A DNA stretch of 36,770 nucleotides from Coraliomargarita sp. (GTDB lineage Bacteria; Verrucomicrobiota; Verrucomicrobiia; Opitutales; UBA953). The notes beneath the pieces were generated by a model. That model was not told the DNA's origin, did not search any database, and saw only the letters and a list, made by a program, of their open reading frames with translations. A program made the position numbers and the translations under genes. The stretch is from positions 1 to 36,770 of the forward strand of contig JAHEJL010000016.1 in NCBI GenBank assembly GCA_024638885.1. The letters are read 5' to 3'. Positions 22,908 to 30,709 of this stretch are shown in pieces. How positions within the stretch are numbered: position 1 is the first letter of the stretch; each line of letters starts with the position of its first letter.

Positions 22908-22960
22908 GTCCTTGCCCCTTTCCAAAACCTAACCTAAAAAACCAACCTACCCCCATCATC

Positions 22961-23761
22961 ATGAAGATGAACTTCCGCACTCCCTCGCTCAGCGCCGCCT
23001 TCCTCGGCCTGATGACCGTCGCCGCTTCGGCCGCCGAAGCCGCCGCCGCCGGTGGTCACAAGGAAAAGACCCTCATGGACCTGTTCCATGAAGGTGGCTG
23101 GGTCATGTACCCCATCACCCTCTGCTCGGTGGCCATGATCTGGTTCATCGTCGACGGCTTCCTCCGCACCCGCACGAGCGCCCTCTACCCGACCGAGCAC
23201 GTCACCCAGCTCCGCGAACTCTTCAAGAAGGGCGACTACGTCGGCGCCTACGCCTTCGCCAAGACCGCCGGCTCCCCTGTCGCCGAAGTCATCCGCGCCG
23301 GCGTCGCCTTCACCCCGGATGGCAAGACGATGACCGAAGAAGCCATCATCTCCGAGATCACCCGCATCCAGGGCGAACTCAAGGGCCGCTCCTCCTACCT
23401 CTCCGTGATCGGCGTCTGCACCCCGATGATCGGCCTCACCGGCACGGTGACGGGCATGATGAAGGCGTTCGACAAGCTCGGTTCCTCCGGCGTGGGCGAC
23501 CCCTCCCAGCTCGCCGGCGCCATCGGCGAAGTGCTCGTGGCGACCGCCTCGGGTCTCTTCATCGCGATCCCGGCGTTCATCTCCTACTACCTCCTGGCCA
23601 ACCGCATCAACAAGGGCGTCCATGACATCCAGGAGATCGCGACCAGCCTCTTCCGCGCCTTCCCCTACGACGAAGTCGCGGGCCGCAAGGTCGGTGACGA
23701 AGAGATCTACGCCGGCAAGCCGGACTGGAACGCCTCGGCGTCTGCCAACGTCCAGTCCTAA
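22961..23761 (+). CDS. exbB: MotA/TolQ/ExbB proton-channel protein with N-terminal signal-like segment
   Basis: Inner-membrane proton-channel subunit that, with ExbD/TolR partners, turns proton flow into mechanical work. The 266-residue product has three membrane spans: about 46-66 (WVMYPITLCSVAMIWFIV), 146-167 with the family signature GLTGTVTGMMKAF, and 186-212 (GEVLVATASGLFIAIPAFISYYLL, including the conserved Thr/Ala/Gly run). A further signal-like hydrophobic stretch with Ala-Ala-Ala sites precedes the first span (residues 8-30), as in some other ExbB proteins with a cleaved or fourth segment. ATG 22961 begins MKMNFRT; an earlier in-frame GTG overlaps the previous stop and adds an unlikely lead. 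The 46 bases before the ATG contain no G. Confidence 0.93.
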   Translation: MKMNFRTPSLSAAFLGLMTVAASAAEAAAAGGHKEKTLMDLFHEGGWVMYPITLCSVAMIWFIVDGFLRTRTSALYPTEHVTQLRELFKKGDYVGAYAFAKTAGSPVAEVIRAGVAFTPDGKTMTEEAIISEITRIQGELKGRSSYLSVIGVCTPMIGLTGTVTGMMKAFDKLGSSGVGDPSQLAGAIGEVLVATASGLFIAIPAFISYYLLANRINKGVHDIQEIATSLFRAFPYDEVAGRKVGDEEIYAGKPDWNASASANVQS

Positions 23762-23792
23762 GCCCTTCCACCCCTAACCCAACAGCACAGCC

Positions 23793-24233
23793 ATGGCAGG
23801 CGGAGGAGGAGGCGGAGAAGGGGAACCGGAGTTCCAGGTCGCGCCGATGATCGACGTGCTCCTGGTGCTGCTCATCTTCTTCATGTCGATCACCTCGGCG
23901 CAGGTGCTCAAGGTCGACAAGAACATCTCCCTGCCGGTCGCCTCCAACGGCGTGAAACGCGACGACAAGGCCGCGGCCGGCCTGATCAACATCTCGTGGG
24001 ACAAGACCACGGGCCAGGCGAAGTACAAGCTCGACGACCGCGAGCTCGACCCGAACGACAAGGACGGCATCGCCAAGGAGCTCGCCGACCGCAAGGGCAC
24101 GAACGAGAAGTATCGCCTGCTGATCCGCGCCGACAAGGAGTGCCACGCGAAGTACATCTCCAAGGCCCTCGAATGGGGCGCCGAAGCCGGCATCGACAAC
24201 ATCGCCTTCTCGGGCCTCAACCACGAGGAATAA
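23793..24233 (+). CDS. exbD: ExbD/TolR-family protein, first copy
   Basis: The 146-residue product has the ExbD layout: a short cytoplasmic tail (MAGGGGGGEGEPEFQ), one membrane helix with the essential proton-carrying aspartate (VAPMIDVLLVLLIFFMS, Asp21), and a periplasmic domain of about 100 residues with the DKNISLPVA, YRLLIRADKECHAKYISKALEWG and GIDNIAFSG strands and helices. The Asp in PMIDV is kept, so it should be active. The glycine run at the N-terminus is unusual. It lies 31 bases after exbB and three bases before a second, different exbD. Confidence 0.93.
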   Translation: MAGGGGGGEGEPEFQVAPMIDVLLVLLIFFMSITSAQVLKVDKNISLPVASNGVKRDDKAAAGLINISWDKTTGQAKYKLDDRELDPNDKDGIAKELADRKGTNEKYRLLIRADKECHAKYISKALEWGAEAGIDNIAFSGLNHEE

Positions 24234-24236
24234 GCC

Positions 24237-24680
24237 ATGAAACAAGCCGAACAGCAACCCGACGCCAACCCGGGCTTCCAGATCGCCCCGATGATCGACG
24301 TGGTCTTCGTGATCATGCTCTTCTTCATGGTGATGGCCGGCGCGGTGAAGGTCGAACATGAGCTGAAGACCACCCTTCCCGGCAACGCCGAGACGGCCAA
24401 GGAGACCGAGCTCCCCGACGAAGTGACGATCGGCGTCAGCGAAAGCGGCGAGGTCACCCTCAACGAAGACCCCGTCGGCGCTCCCGGCGACAAGCTCCTC
24501 GAGAACCTCTACAACCAGATGAAGCAGATGGGCCAGGCCGCCGAGCAGTCCAAGACCAAGCTGCTCATCACGGTGCAGGCCGAAGAGAACGCCCGCTACG
24601 ACCGCGTGATCAACGTCCTCGACTGCCTCGCCAAGGCGAACATCACGAACGTCACGTTCGCGGTGTCCGACACGGAATAA
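24237..24680 (+). CDS. exbD: ExbD/TolR-family protein, second copy
   Basis: The 147-residue product repeats the ExbD pattern with a different periplasmic half: tail MKQAEQQPDANPGFQ, membrane helix IAPMIDVVFVIMLFFMVMAG with Asp21 at the same position as in its neighbour, then VTIGVSESGEVTLNEDPV, a helix rich in Gln (NLYNQMKQMGQAAEQSK), KLLITVQAEENARYDRVINVLD and ITNVTFAVS. It is clearly a paralogue and not a tandem copy, as identity outside PMIDV is low. Two ExbD per ExbB suggests a mixed dimer in the channel. This is the one start in the window with a clear Shine-Dalgarno-type GAGGA (7 bases before the ATG), though it also encodes the previous gene's last residues. A strong terminator follows. 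Confidence 0.92.
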   Translation: MKQAEQQPDANPGFQIAPMIDVVFVIMLFFMVMAGAVKVEHELKTTLPGNAETAKETELPDEVTIGVSESGEVTLNEDPVGAPGDKLLENLYNQMKQMGQAAEQSKTKLLITVQAEENARYDRVINVLDCLAKANITNVTFAVSDTE

Positions 24681-24701
24681 GCCGGCCCGGCGCCGACCAC
24701 C

Positions 24702-24732
24702 GCAGGCCGCCTTCGGGCGGCCTGCTTGTTTT
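24702..24732 (+). terminator. Rho-independent terminator of the TPR/ExbBD operon
   Basis: GCAGGCCGCC at 24702-24711 pairs perfectly with GGCGGCCTGC at 24716-24725 around TTCG, the extra-stable C(UUCG)G loop, followed by TTGTTTT. It lies 22 bases after the second exbD. Confidence 0.95.
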
Positions 24733-24738
24733 GCGGAT

Positions 24739-24766
24739 TTGCCAAGCGGGACGGGCGCCCCATCCT
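24739..24766 (+). promoter_or_regulatory. Candidate promoter of the small lipoprotein gene
   Basis: TTGCCA at 24739-24744 lies seven bases after the operon terminator. CATCCT at 24761-24766 follows with a 16-base spacer, and the ATG is seven bases further. The -35-to-start distance (35 bases) equals that of the ArsR-methyltransferase gene and implies a leaderless or near-leaderless mRNA. Confidence 0.4.
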
Positions 24767-24773
24767 ACCCCGC

Positions 24774-24920
24774 ATGAAGTCCCTCCTCGTCGCCACGCTC
24801 GCCCTCGTGACCCTCGCCCTCTCGGGCTGCATCATCGTGATCGAACAGGCGCCCGCCGAGAAGGCCGCCCCGGCCAAGAAGGCCGCGGCGAAGCCCAATC
24901 CGGACAGCGCTTCGAAGTAA
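24774..24920 (+). CDS. Tiny lipoprotein, 48 residues
   Basis: A short gene with a good lipoprotein signal: MKSLLVATLALVTLALSGC with lipobox LSGC and lipidated Cys19. The mature part is about 30 residues: a hydrophobic start (IIVIEQ) and an Ala/Lys/Pro-rich tail. It stands alone between the ExbBD terminator and the convergent thrC, whose stop is three bases away, with its own candidate promoter. A longer in-frame reading from the terminator's TTG is rejected. Function unknown. Size and composition recall small peptidoglycan- or membrane-linking lipoproteins, but there is no direct evidence. Confidence 0.65.
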   Translation: MKSLLVATLALVTLALSGCIIVIEQAPAEKAAPAKKAAAKPNPDSASK

Positions 24921-24923
24921 GCC

Positions 24924-26258
24924 TTAGCGGCTGAAGCCGGCTTCGGATTCGAGGACCTTGCGGACGGCCTCGAAGTCGTTGCCGATCTTGATCGGCGCCG
25001 GCGCCGGCAGCTCGCCCGGGAAGCGGGAAGCATGGGCGTCGCCGAAGGCTTCCTGCAGGACGTCGGGGAACTTGGCCGGGTGCGCGGTGCCGAAGACGAC
25101 GACGTCGTCGAGCTTGGCGCCGTCGCGGGCCAGGAGGTCTTCCGCGGCCTTCCAGCCGACGGCGGAGTGCGGGCAGAGGACGTAGCCGCTGGCGTCGCGC
25201 ACGCGGCGCATGGCGTCCAAGGTGGCCTTATCGTCGACGGTGACGGCGCTGACCGCGGGACCGCCCTCACGCCAGGCGAGGAGGCGGCTGAGGTTGTTGG
25301 GGTCGCCGATGTCCATGGCGTTGGAAGCCGTGGGGGTCGCGCGGCGCGGGCGATACTCGCCGGTGGCGAAGAGCTCGGGCAACGGGGAATTGGTGTTGGT
25401 CGCGGCGACGAGCGCGGCGACGTCGAGGCCCATGCGGCGGGCAAGCTGCACCGCGCCGACGTTGCCGAGGTTGCCGGAAGGCACCACGACGCCCATGCGG
25501 CGGCCGGGGGCCAGGAGGCGCTTGGCGTGGAAGGCGAAGGGCACCTGGGCGATCAGGCGGACCGGATTGATGGAATTCGCCGTGAGGAGCGGACGGTGAC
25601 GGCGCAGGGACTCGTCGGCCAGCGCGCGTTTCACCATCGCCTGACAGTCGTCGAAGGTGCCGTCGACGGAGAGCGCGACGACGCCGGGACGGGCGCGGGC
25701 GATCTGCGATTCCTGCACGCCGCTGACGCCGATGCGCGGGTAGAGCACCACGGCGCGGACGCCGGGGACGCCGGCGCAGGCTTCGGTCACGGCGGCGCCG
25801 GTGTCACCGGAGGTCGCGGCCAGGACGGTCAGCTGCGGGAACTCGTCGCCGAGCACGCTCGCGGTGACGCGCACGAGGGTGCGGACGGCGAAATCCTTGA
25901 AGGCCGCGGAAGGGCCATGGAAGAGCTCGAGGACGGCGATGCGCTCGGCGGGCGTGCCCTTGAGCTTCTCGGGGCGCACGAGCGGCACCGGGAAGTTGAA
26001 GGCCTCCTGGCAGAGCCGGCGGAGGGCCGCCGGGCCGAGGACCTCGGCGAAATACGGGGCCACGACGGCCTCGGCGAGGTCGGCGTAGGACGCGTCGCGA
26101 TGACGCTCCACGAAGTCGGGCGCGATCTGCGGGATATGCGTCGGCACCCAGAGGCCGCCCTTGGCGGGCATGGCCGAGAGCAGCACGTCACGCAGGGAGC
26201 CGCGGCAGGTGGCGTCGGCGGTGGAGACGAATTCCAGCTTACGATTCGGAGAGGACAT
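24924..26258 (-). CDS. thrC: Threonine synthase
   Basis: PLP enzyme that converts O-phosphohomoserine to threonine, the last pathway step. The 444-residue product has the bacterial fold type II pattern: GGLWVPTHIPQI near 34-45, LELFHGPSAAFKDFAVR with the PLP lysine Lys121, LAATSGDTGAAVTEA near 147-161, phosphate-loop VVVPSGNLGNVGA, NTNSPLPELFATGEY, ASNAMDIGDPNN and a late HSAVGWKAAEDLL. The ATG at 26258 (MSSPNRKLEF) is chosen; a GTG six bases earlier would add two residues. The start lies inside the end of thrB, a 20-base overlap, so the pair forms a tightly coupled operon with thrB first. Confidence 0.95.
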   Translation of the reverse strand: MSSPNRKLEFVSTADATCRGSLRDVLLSAMPAKGGLWVPTHIPQIAPDFVERHRDASYADLAEAVVAPYFAEVLGPAALRRLCQEAFNFPVPLVRPEKLKGTPAERIAVLELFHGPSAAFKDFAVRTLVRVTASVLGDEFPQLTVLAATSGDTGAAVTEACAGVPGVRAVVLYPRIGVSGVQESQIARARPGVVALSVDGTFDDCQAMVKRALADESLRRHRPLLTANSINPVRLIAQVPFAFHAKRLLAPGRRMGVVVPSGNLGNVGAVQLARRMGLDVAALVAATNTNSPLPELFATGEYRPRRATPTASNAMDIGDPNNLSRLLAWREGGPAVSAVTVDDKATLDAMRRVRDASGYVLCPHSAVGWKAAEDLLARDGAKLDDVVVFGTAHPAKFPDVLQEAFGDAHASRFPGELPAPAPIKIGNDFEAVRKVLESEAGFSR

Positions 26259-27192
26259 GGACACCCTTGGGGTTGATGCGCGAGACGTAAGGCGTGGCCT
26301 TGATCGGCACCGACGAGAACACGGCGGCGACGGCGGCGGCGACCTTGCGGGCGGTCTCTTCGCCTTCGCAGAGCGCGAACACGCTGGGGCCGGCGCCCGA
26401 GATCGAGAAGCCCAGCGCGCCGGCGGCCATGGCGGCGGCCTTGGCGCGGTAGAACTCGGGGATCAGGCGATGGCGGTGCGGCTCGGCGATGAGGTCGTGG
26501 AGCGAGCGGCCGATGAGGGCGTAGTCGCTCTTGAAGAAGCCGCACAGCAGGCCGCCGAGGTTGCCGCTCTGCTGCGTGGAGGTCTCGAGCTGGACCTGAC
26601 GCGGCATGATCTCGCGGGCGACCTTGGTCAGCACCACGATGTCCGGATGCACGACCGCGGCCCAGAGGCGGTCCGGGATCGGCACGTCCATGACGTCGAG
26701 CTCGGCGTTGGAACGGATGAGGGTGATGCCGCCGAGGAGGCACGGGCCGACGTTGTCGGCATGCCAGGCGCCATCGGCCGCGGCTTCGCCGGCGACCACG
26801 AAAGGCAGGAGCTGACGGCGCGTCAGCGGTTCGCCGAGGAGACGGTTGACCACGAAGGCGCCGCCGACCGCGCTCGCGGCGCTGGAGCCGAGGCCGCTGC
26901 CGAAGGGCATCTTCTTGTGGATCTCCATCTCGATGCCGAGGTCGCTCTTGCCGAGGTGGCGGAGGAGCGCATGGGCGGAGACGCCGGCGGTGTTCTTCTT
27001 GGAGTCGAGGGGCAGGCGGCCGTCGTCACCGGTGATCTTGGTGATGCGCAGGCCGGGGGTCGGCGAGAACCGGGCTACGATCTCGTCGCCGGGGGCGTCG
27101 ATGCAGAAGCCAAGCACGTCGAAACCGCAGGCCACGTTGGCCACGGTGGCAGGCGAAAAGATACGGACTTCTTTGAGCGGCTGAGCGGACAT
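26239..27192 (-). CDS. thrB: Homoserine kinase
   Basis: Phosphorylates homoserine with ATP, supplying ThrC. The 317-residue GHMP kinase has IFSPATVANVACGFDVLGF at 11-29, the ATP-binding MPFGSGLGSSAASAVGG at 95-111, HADNVGPCLLGGITL near 150-165 and the late SISGAGPSVFALC loop. The ATG at 27192 gives the usual MSAQPLKEVRIFSP start; the open extension upstream runs through the divergent nadE start region and is unlike the family. The mRNA has AAGGGGG just before the start, only a weak ribosome-binding candidate. No homoserine dehydrogenase or aspartokinase gene is seen in the window. Confidence 0.95.
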   Translation of the reverse strand: MSAQPLKEVRIFSPATVANVACGFDVLGFCIDAPGDEIVARFSPTPGLRITKITGDDGRLPLDSKKNTAGVSAHALLRHLGKSDLGIEMEIHKKMPFGSGLGSSAASAVGGAFVVNRLLGEPLTRRQLLPFVVAGEAAADGAWHADNVGPCLLGGITLIRSNAELDVMDVPIPDRLWAAVVHPDIVVLTKVAREIMPRQVQLETSTQQSGNLGGLLCGFFKSDYALIGRSLHDLIAEPHRHRLIPEFYRAKAAAMAAGALGFSISGAGPSVFALCEGEETARKVAAAVAAVFSSVPIKATPYVSRINPKGVHVLSES

Positions 27193-27277
27193 AAGGCCCC
27201 CTTTGACAGGGGTGGGCAGACCTTTCGGGTTGCCTCCCCTTCGGTCAACGGTGAACATGACGGTTACCAGTCCTTTG
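27193..27277. promoter_or_regulatory. thrB-nadE divergent intergenic region
   Basis: These 85 bases separate the thrB and nadE starts. TTGACA occurs at 27203-27208 on the plus strand but lacks a good -10 partner at 16-18 bases. On the minus strand TTGACC (27248-27243) is followed 17 bases later by AAAGGT (27225-27220), a weak but correctly spaced candidate for thrB. No hairpin operator or attenuator-like peptide is apparent. Confidence 0.25.
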
Positions 27278-29221
27278 ATGTCCAACCGCATCCACCAGAA
27301 CGGTTTTGTGACCGTGGCGGCCGCCTCGCCGGCCCTCCGCCTGGGGGACCCTGCGGCCAACGCCGCCCTGATCATCCAGGCCCTGGAAAAAGCCGCCCAG
27401 GAAGGGGTGGAAATCGTCGTCCTGCCCGAACTTTGCCTGACCGGCTATAGCTGCGGAGACCTCTTCGGCCAGCGCACCCTCCTGAACGGCGCCCTGAAGG
27501 CCCTGGGACAGGTTTGCGAGGCCACCGCGAAGCTCGGCCTCACCGCCCTCGTCGGAGCCCCCCTGGAGGTCAACGGACGCCTCTTCAACGTGGCCGTGGC
27601 GGTCTCCCGCGGGAAGATCCTCGGGGTCGTCCCGAAGACCCACCTCCCCAACACCGGGGAATTCTACGAGCAGCGCTGGTTCGCCTCCGCCCGGGTCGCC
27701 CCGGTCGCCGAAGTCGACCTCCTCGGCCAGAAGGTCCCCTTCGGCACCGACCTGCTCTTCCAGGCGACCGACATGCCCGACTGCCTGCTCGGCATCGAGA
27801 TCTGCGAAGACCTCTGGGCCGTCGAACCCCCCAGCGGTGCCCAGGCCCTCGCCGGCGCCACCCTGCTCTGCAACCTTTCCGCCAGCGACGAGCTGCTCAC
27901 CAAGGCCGCCTACCGCCGCGACCTGGTGAAGTCCCAGTCGGCCCGCTGCCTCGCCGCCTACGTCTACGCCGCCGCCGGCGCCGGCGAGTCGAGCACCGAC
28001 ATCGTCTACAGCGGCCACGGCCTCATCGCCGAGAACGGCGTCGTGCTCGGCGAGTCCGAACGCTTCCGCTTCGACCTCGCCCTGATCGTCTCGCAGATCG
28101 ACGTCGACCGCCTCGCCGCCGAACGCCGCCGTAACAGCACGTTCTTCGGCGCGCCCGTCGCCGTCCGCCCGCGCGTCGTCGGCTTCACCCTCGGCGTCCC
28201 GGCCGGCCAGACGCCGAAGCTGCGCCGCCGCTTCAGCCAGCACCCGTTCGTCCCGTCCGACCCGCATCGCCGCGACGAGAACTGCCAGGAGATCTTCGCG
28301 ATCCAGTCGACGGGCCTCGCCCGCCGTACCCGCCACACCGGCCTGAAGCACGTCGTCATCGGCGTCTCCGGCGGCCTCGATTCCACGCTCGCCCTGCTCG
28401 TCACGCTCGAGGCCTTCAACCGCCTCGGCCTCGACCGCAAAGGCATCATCGGCCTCACCCTGCCCGGCCCGGGCACGTCGGCCCGCACCCGCGTCAACGC
28501 GATGCGCCTGATGGAGACCCTCGGCATCACCGCCCGCGAGATCCCCATCAACGGCGCGGTCGAGCAGCACCTGCGCGACATCCACCATCCGGCCGGCAAG
28601 CACGACGTCACCTTCGAGAACGCCCAGGCCCGCGAACGCACGCAGATCCTGATGGACGTCGCCAACCAGAGCCACGGCTTCGTCGTCGGTACCGGCGACC
28701 TGTCCGAGGCCGCGCTCGGCTGGTGCACGTTCAACGCCGACCACATGTCGATGTACCACGTGAACATCGGCGTGCCGAAGACCTTGGTGAAGCACCTCGT
28801 CGGCTGGGCCGCGCACGCCCGCCACGTCGGCACCGAACGCGCCATCCTCGAGGACATCGTCGCCACCCCGGTCAGCCCCGAGCTCCTGCCGCCCGGCGCC
28901 GACGGCGAGATCGCCCAGCAGACCGAGATGCTGGTCGGCCCCTACGAGCTCCACGACTTCTTCCTGTATCACGTCATCCGCAACGGCTTCCGCCCCTCCA
29001 AGGTCCTCTGGATCGCCGAGCACGCGTTCGCCGGCAAATATGACCAGACGGAGATCCGCCACTGGCTCCGCTCGTTCCTCAGCCGCTTCTTCAGCCAGCA
29101 GTTCAAGCGTTCCGTGATGCCCGACGGCCCCAAGGTCGGCTCCCTGGCCCTGTCCCCCCGCGGCGACTGGCGCATGCCTTCCGACGCCGAGGCGACGGCG
29201 TGGCTTGCCGAACTGGGCTAA
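27278..29221 (+). CDS. nadE: Glutamine-dependent NAD+ synthase
   Basis: Amidates nicotinic acid adenine dinucleotide to NAD+, using ammonia released from glutamine. The 647-residue product joins two domains. The N-terminal nitrilase-type glutaminase has the triad Glu51 (VVLPELCLTGYSCGDLF), Lys120 (VVPKTHLPNTGEFYEQRWF) and Cys176 (GIEICEDLW). The C-terminal synthetase has the PP-loop IGVSGGLDSTLALL at 361-374, ERTQILMDVANQ, GTGDLSEAALGWCTFNADHM and YHVNIGVPKTLVK. The ATG at 27278 (MSNRIHQNGFVTVAAASP) is preferred; an ATG at 27257 would add seven residues and cannot be excluded. It starts a plus-strand run through uvrB with gaps of 1-10 bases. Confidence 0.95.
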   Translation: MSNRIHQNGFVTVAAASPALRLGDPAANAALIIQALEKAAQEGVEIVVLPELCLTGYSCGDLFGQRTLLNGALKALGQVCEATAKLGLTALVGAPLEVNGRLFNVAVAVSRGKILGVVPKTHLPNTGEFYEQRWFASARVAPVAEVDLLGQKVPFGTDLLFQATDMPDCLLGIEICEDLWAVEPPSGAQALAGATLLCNLSASDELLTKAAYRRDLVKSQSARCLAAYVYAAAGAGESSTDIVYSGHGLIAENGVVLGESERFRFDLALIVSQIDVDRLAAERRRNSTFFGAPVAVRPRVVGFTLGVPAGQTPKLRRRFSQHPFVPSDPHRRDENCQEIFAIQSTGLARRTRHTGLKHVVIGVSGGLDSTLALLVTLEAFNRLGLDRKGIIGLTLPGPGTSARTRVNAMRLMETLGITAREIPINGAVEQHLRDIHHPAGKHDVTFENAQARERTQILMDVANQSHGFVVGTGDLSEAALGWCTFNADHMSMYHVNIGVPKTLVKHLVGWAAHARHVGTERAILEDIVATPVSPELLPPGADGEIAQQTEMLVGPYELHDFFLYHVIRNGFRPSKVLWIAEHAFAGKYDQTEIRHWLRSFLSRFFSQQFKRSVMPDGPKVGSLALSPRGDWRMPSDAEATAWLAELG

Positions 29222-29230
29222 CCCTGCTTG

Positions 29231-30706
29231 ATGGGGGGCGTGAGCCAACCCGCGCAGACGCATCCCGCCGCCACCCAGGCCCTCCTGGCGAAGCTGGGTC
29301 CGCAGGTCGTGAAGACCGGCGAGGACGACTGCTTCGCGGCGTCTTTCGACAACATGCGCCTGTCCTTCATGCCGGAGGCGGTCATCCGGCCCGCGACGGA
29401 AGACGACATCGGCGTCACGCTGAAGCTCGCCAACGAACACCGCGTCCCGGTCACGGTCCGCGGCCGCGGCACCGGCACGACCGGCGCCTGCGCCCCGATC
29501 AAGGGCGGCTGGGTCATCCACCTCGACCACTGGGACCGGATCGAGATCGACCCGGTCTCCGCGATGGCGACGGTGCAGCCCGGCGCGATCACGGCCCACA
29601 TCAACGACCGCGCCGCGCCGCACGGCCTCTTCTTCCCGCCCGACCCGTCGTCGGTGAAGCACTGCAGCATCGGCGGCAACATCGCCACGAACGCGGGCGG
29701 CCTGCGCGCCGCGAAATACGGCGTGGTCCGCGACCACGTCTACGCGCTCGAAGGCTTCCTGCCCACCGGCGAAAAGGTCCGCTGGGCCGCGCCGCTCCGC
29801 AAGTTCGTCAGCGGCCTCAACTTGCGCGACCTCTGGATCGGCTCCGAAGGCACGCTCGGCGTGATCACGAAGGCGACGCTCAAGCTCTCCGTCCTGCCCG
29901 CCGCCCGACGCACTTTCCTGCTGGCCTTCAAGACTGACGAAGCCGCCCTCGAGGCCGCCATCGACCTGCTGACGCTCCGCGTGAATCCGTCGGTGCTCGA
30001 GTTCCTCGACGTCCAGACGGTCGCCGCCACGGAGAAACGCCGCGGTAAGCGCGTCTTCACCGACGCCGAGCTGGCCGGCTCCGCCGAGACCCACGCCGCC
30101 CTGCTCGTCGAGGTCGACGGACATCCGGCCGCGGTCGCCGAAGACGCCGCCAAGGTCGTCGCCTGGGCGAAGCGCCACGCGGTCGCCTTCCGCGCCCCGG
30201 AAGACCCCGCGGAAGCCGAAGCGCTCTGGGAACTCCGTCGCACCTGCTCGCAGGCGATGTTCGCCCTCGGCGACGCCAAGCTCAACGAAGACGTGGTGGT
30301 GCCGATCCGCAGCTACGTCGCCCTGCTCCGCTTCACCCGCGAGGTCCGCGACCGCATCGGCCTGGCGACCCCGACCTTCGGCCACGCGGCCGACGGCAAC
30401 TTCCACGTGCACATCATGTACGACCGGTTCAACCCGGAGCACTGCCGCAAGGCCGAGCAGGCCATCCGCGAGGTGATGGAAAAGGTCGTGGAACTCGGCG
30501 GCGCGATCACGGGCGAACACGGCATCGGCCTCGCGAAGTCGCCGTTCCTGACCCTGCAGCACACGCCGGCCGAGATCGGCGCCATGCTCGCGGTGAAGCA
30601 GGCCCTCGACCCGAACGGCATCCTGGGCCCCGGCCAGATCTTCGAACCCTTCAACGTCTGGGAGCATCGTCCGATCAAGGTCACGCTGCCCTGGGACAAA
30701 CACTGA
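29231..30706 (+). CDS. FAD-linked 2-hydroxyacid dehydrogenase, GlcD/D-lactate dehydrogenase family
   Basis: The 491-residue product belongs to the vanillyl-alcohol-oxidase-type flavoproteins that oxidise glycolate or D-lactate. The FAD domain shows VTVRGRGTGTTGACAPIKGG near 76-95, PPDPSSVKHCSIGGNIATNAGG near 138-159, KYGVVRDHV and WIGSEGTLGVIT. The C-terminal cap has TPTFGHAADGNFHVHIM with the metal-binding histidines, GAITGEHGIGLAKS and ALDPNGILGPGQIF. No GlcE or iron-sulfur GlcF gene is nearby, so it is either a single-subunit enzyme or uses partners elsewhere. The gene after it, four bases on, is a phosphoglycolate-phosphatase-like HAD, which makes glycolate the favoured but unproven substrate. 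Confidence 0.9.
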   Translation: MGGVSQPAQTHPAATQALLAKLGPQVVKTGEDDCFAASFDNMRLSFMPEAVIRPATEDDIGVTLKLANEHRVPVTVRGRGTGTTGACAPIKGGWVIHLDHWDRIEIDPVSAMATVQPGAITAHINDRAAPHGLFFPPDPSSVKHCSIGGNIATNAGGLRAAKYGVVRDHVYALEGFLPTGEKVRWAAPLRKFVSGLNLRDLWIGSEGTLGVITKATLKLSVLPAARRTFLLAFKTDEAALEAAIDLLTLRVNPSVLEFLDVQTVAATEKRRGKRVFTDAELAGSAETHAALLVEVDGHPAAVAEDAAKVVAWAKRHAVAFRAPEDPAEAEALWELRRTCSQAMFALGDAKLNEDVVVPIRSYVALLRFTREVRDRIGLATPTFGHAADGNFHVHIMYDRFNPEHCRKAEQAIREVMEKVVELGGAITGEHGIGLAKSPFLTLQHTPAEIGAMLAVKQALDPNGILGPGQIFEPFNVWEHRPIKVTLPWDKH

Positions 30707-30709
30707 ACC

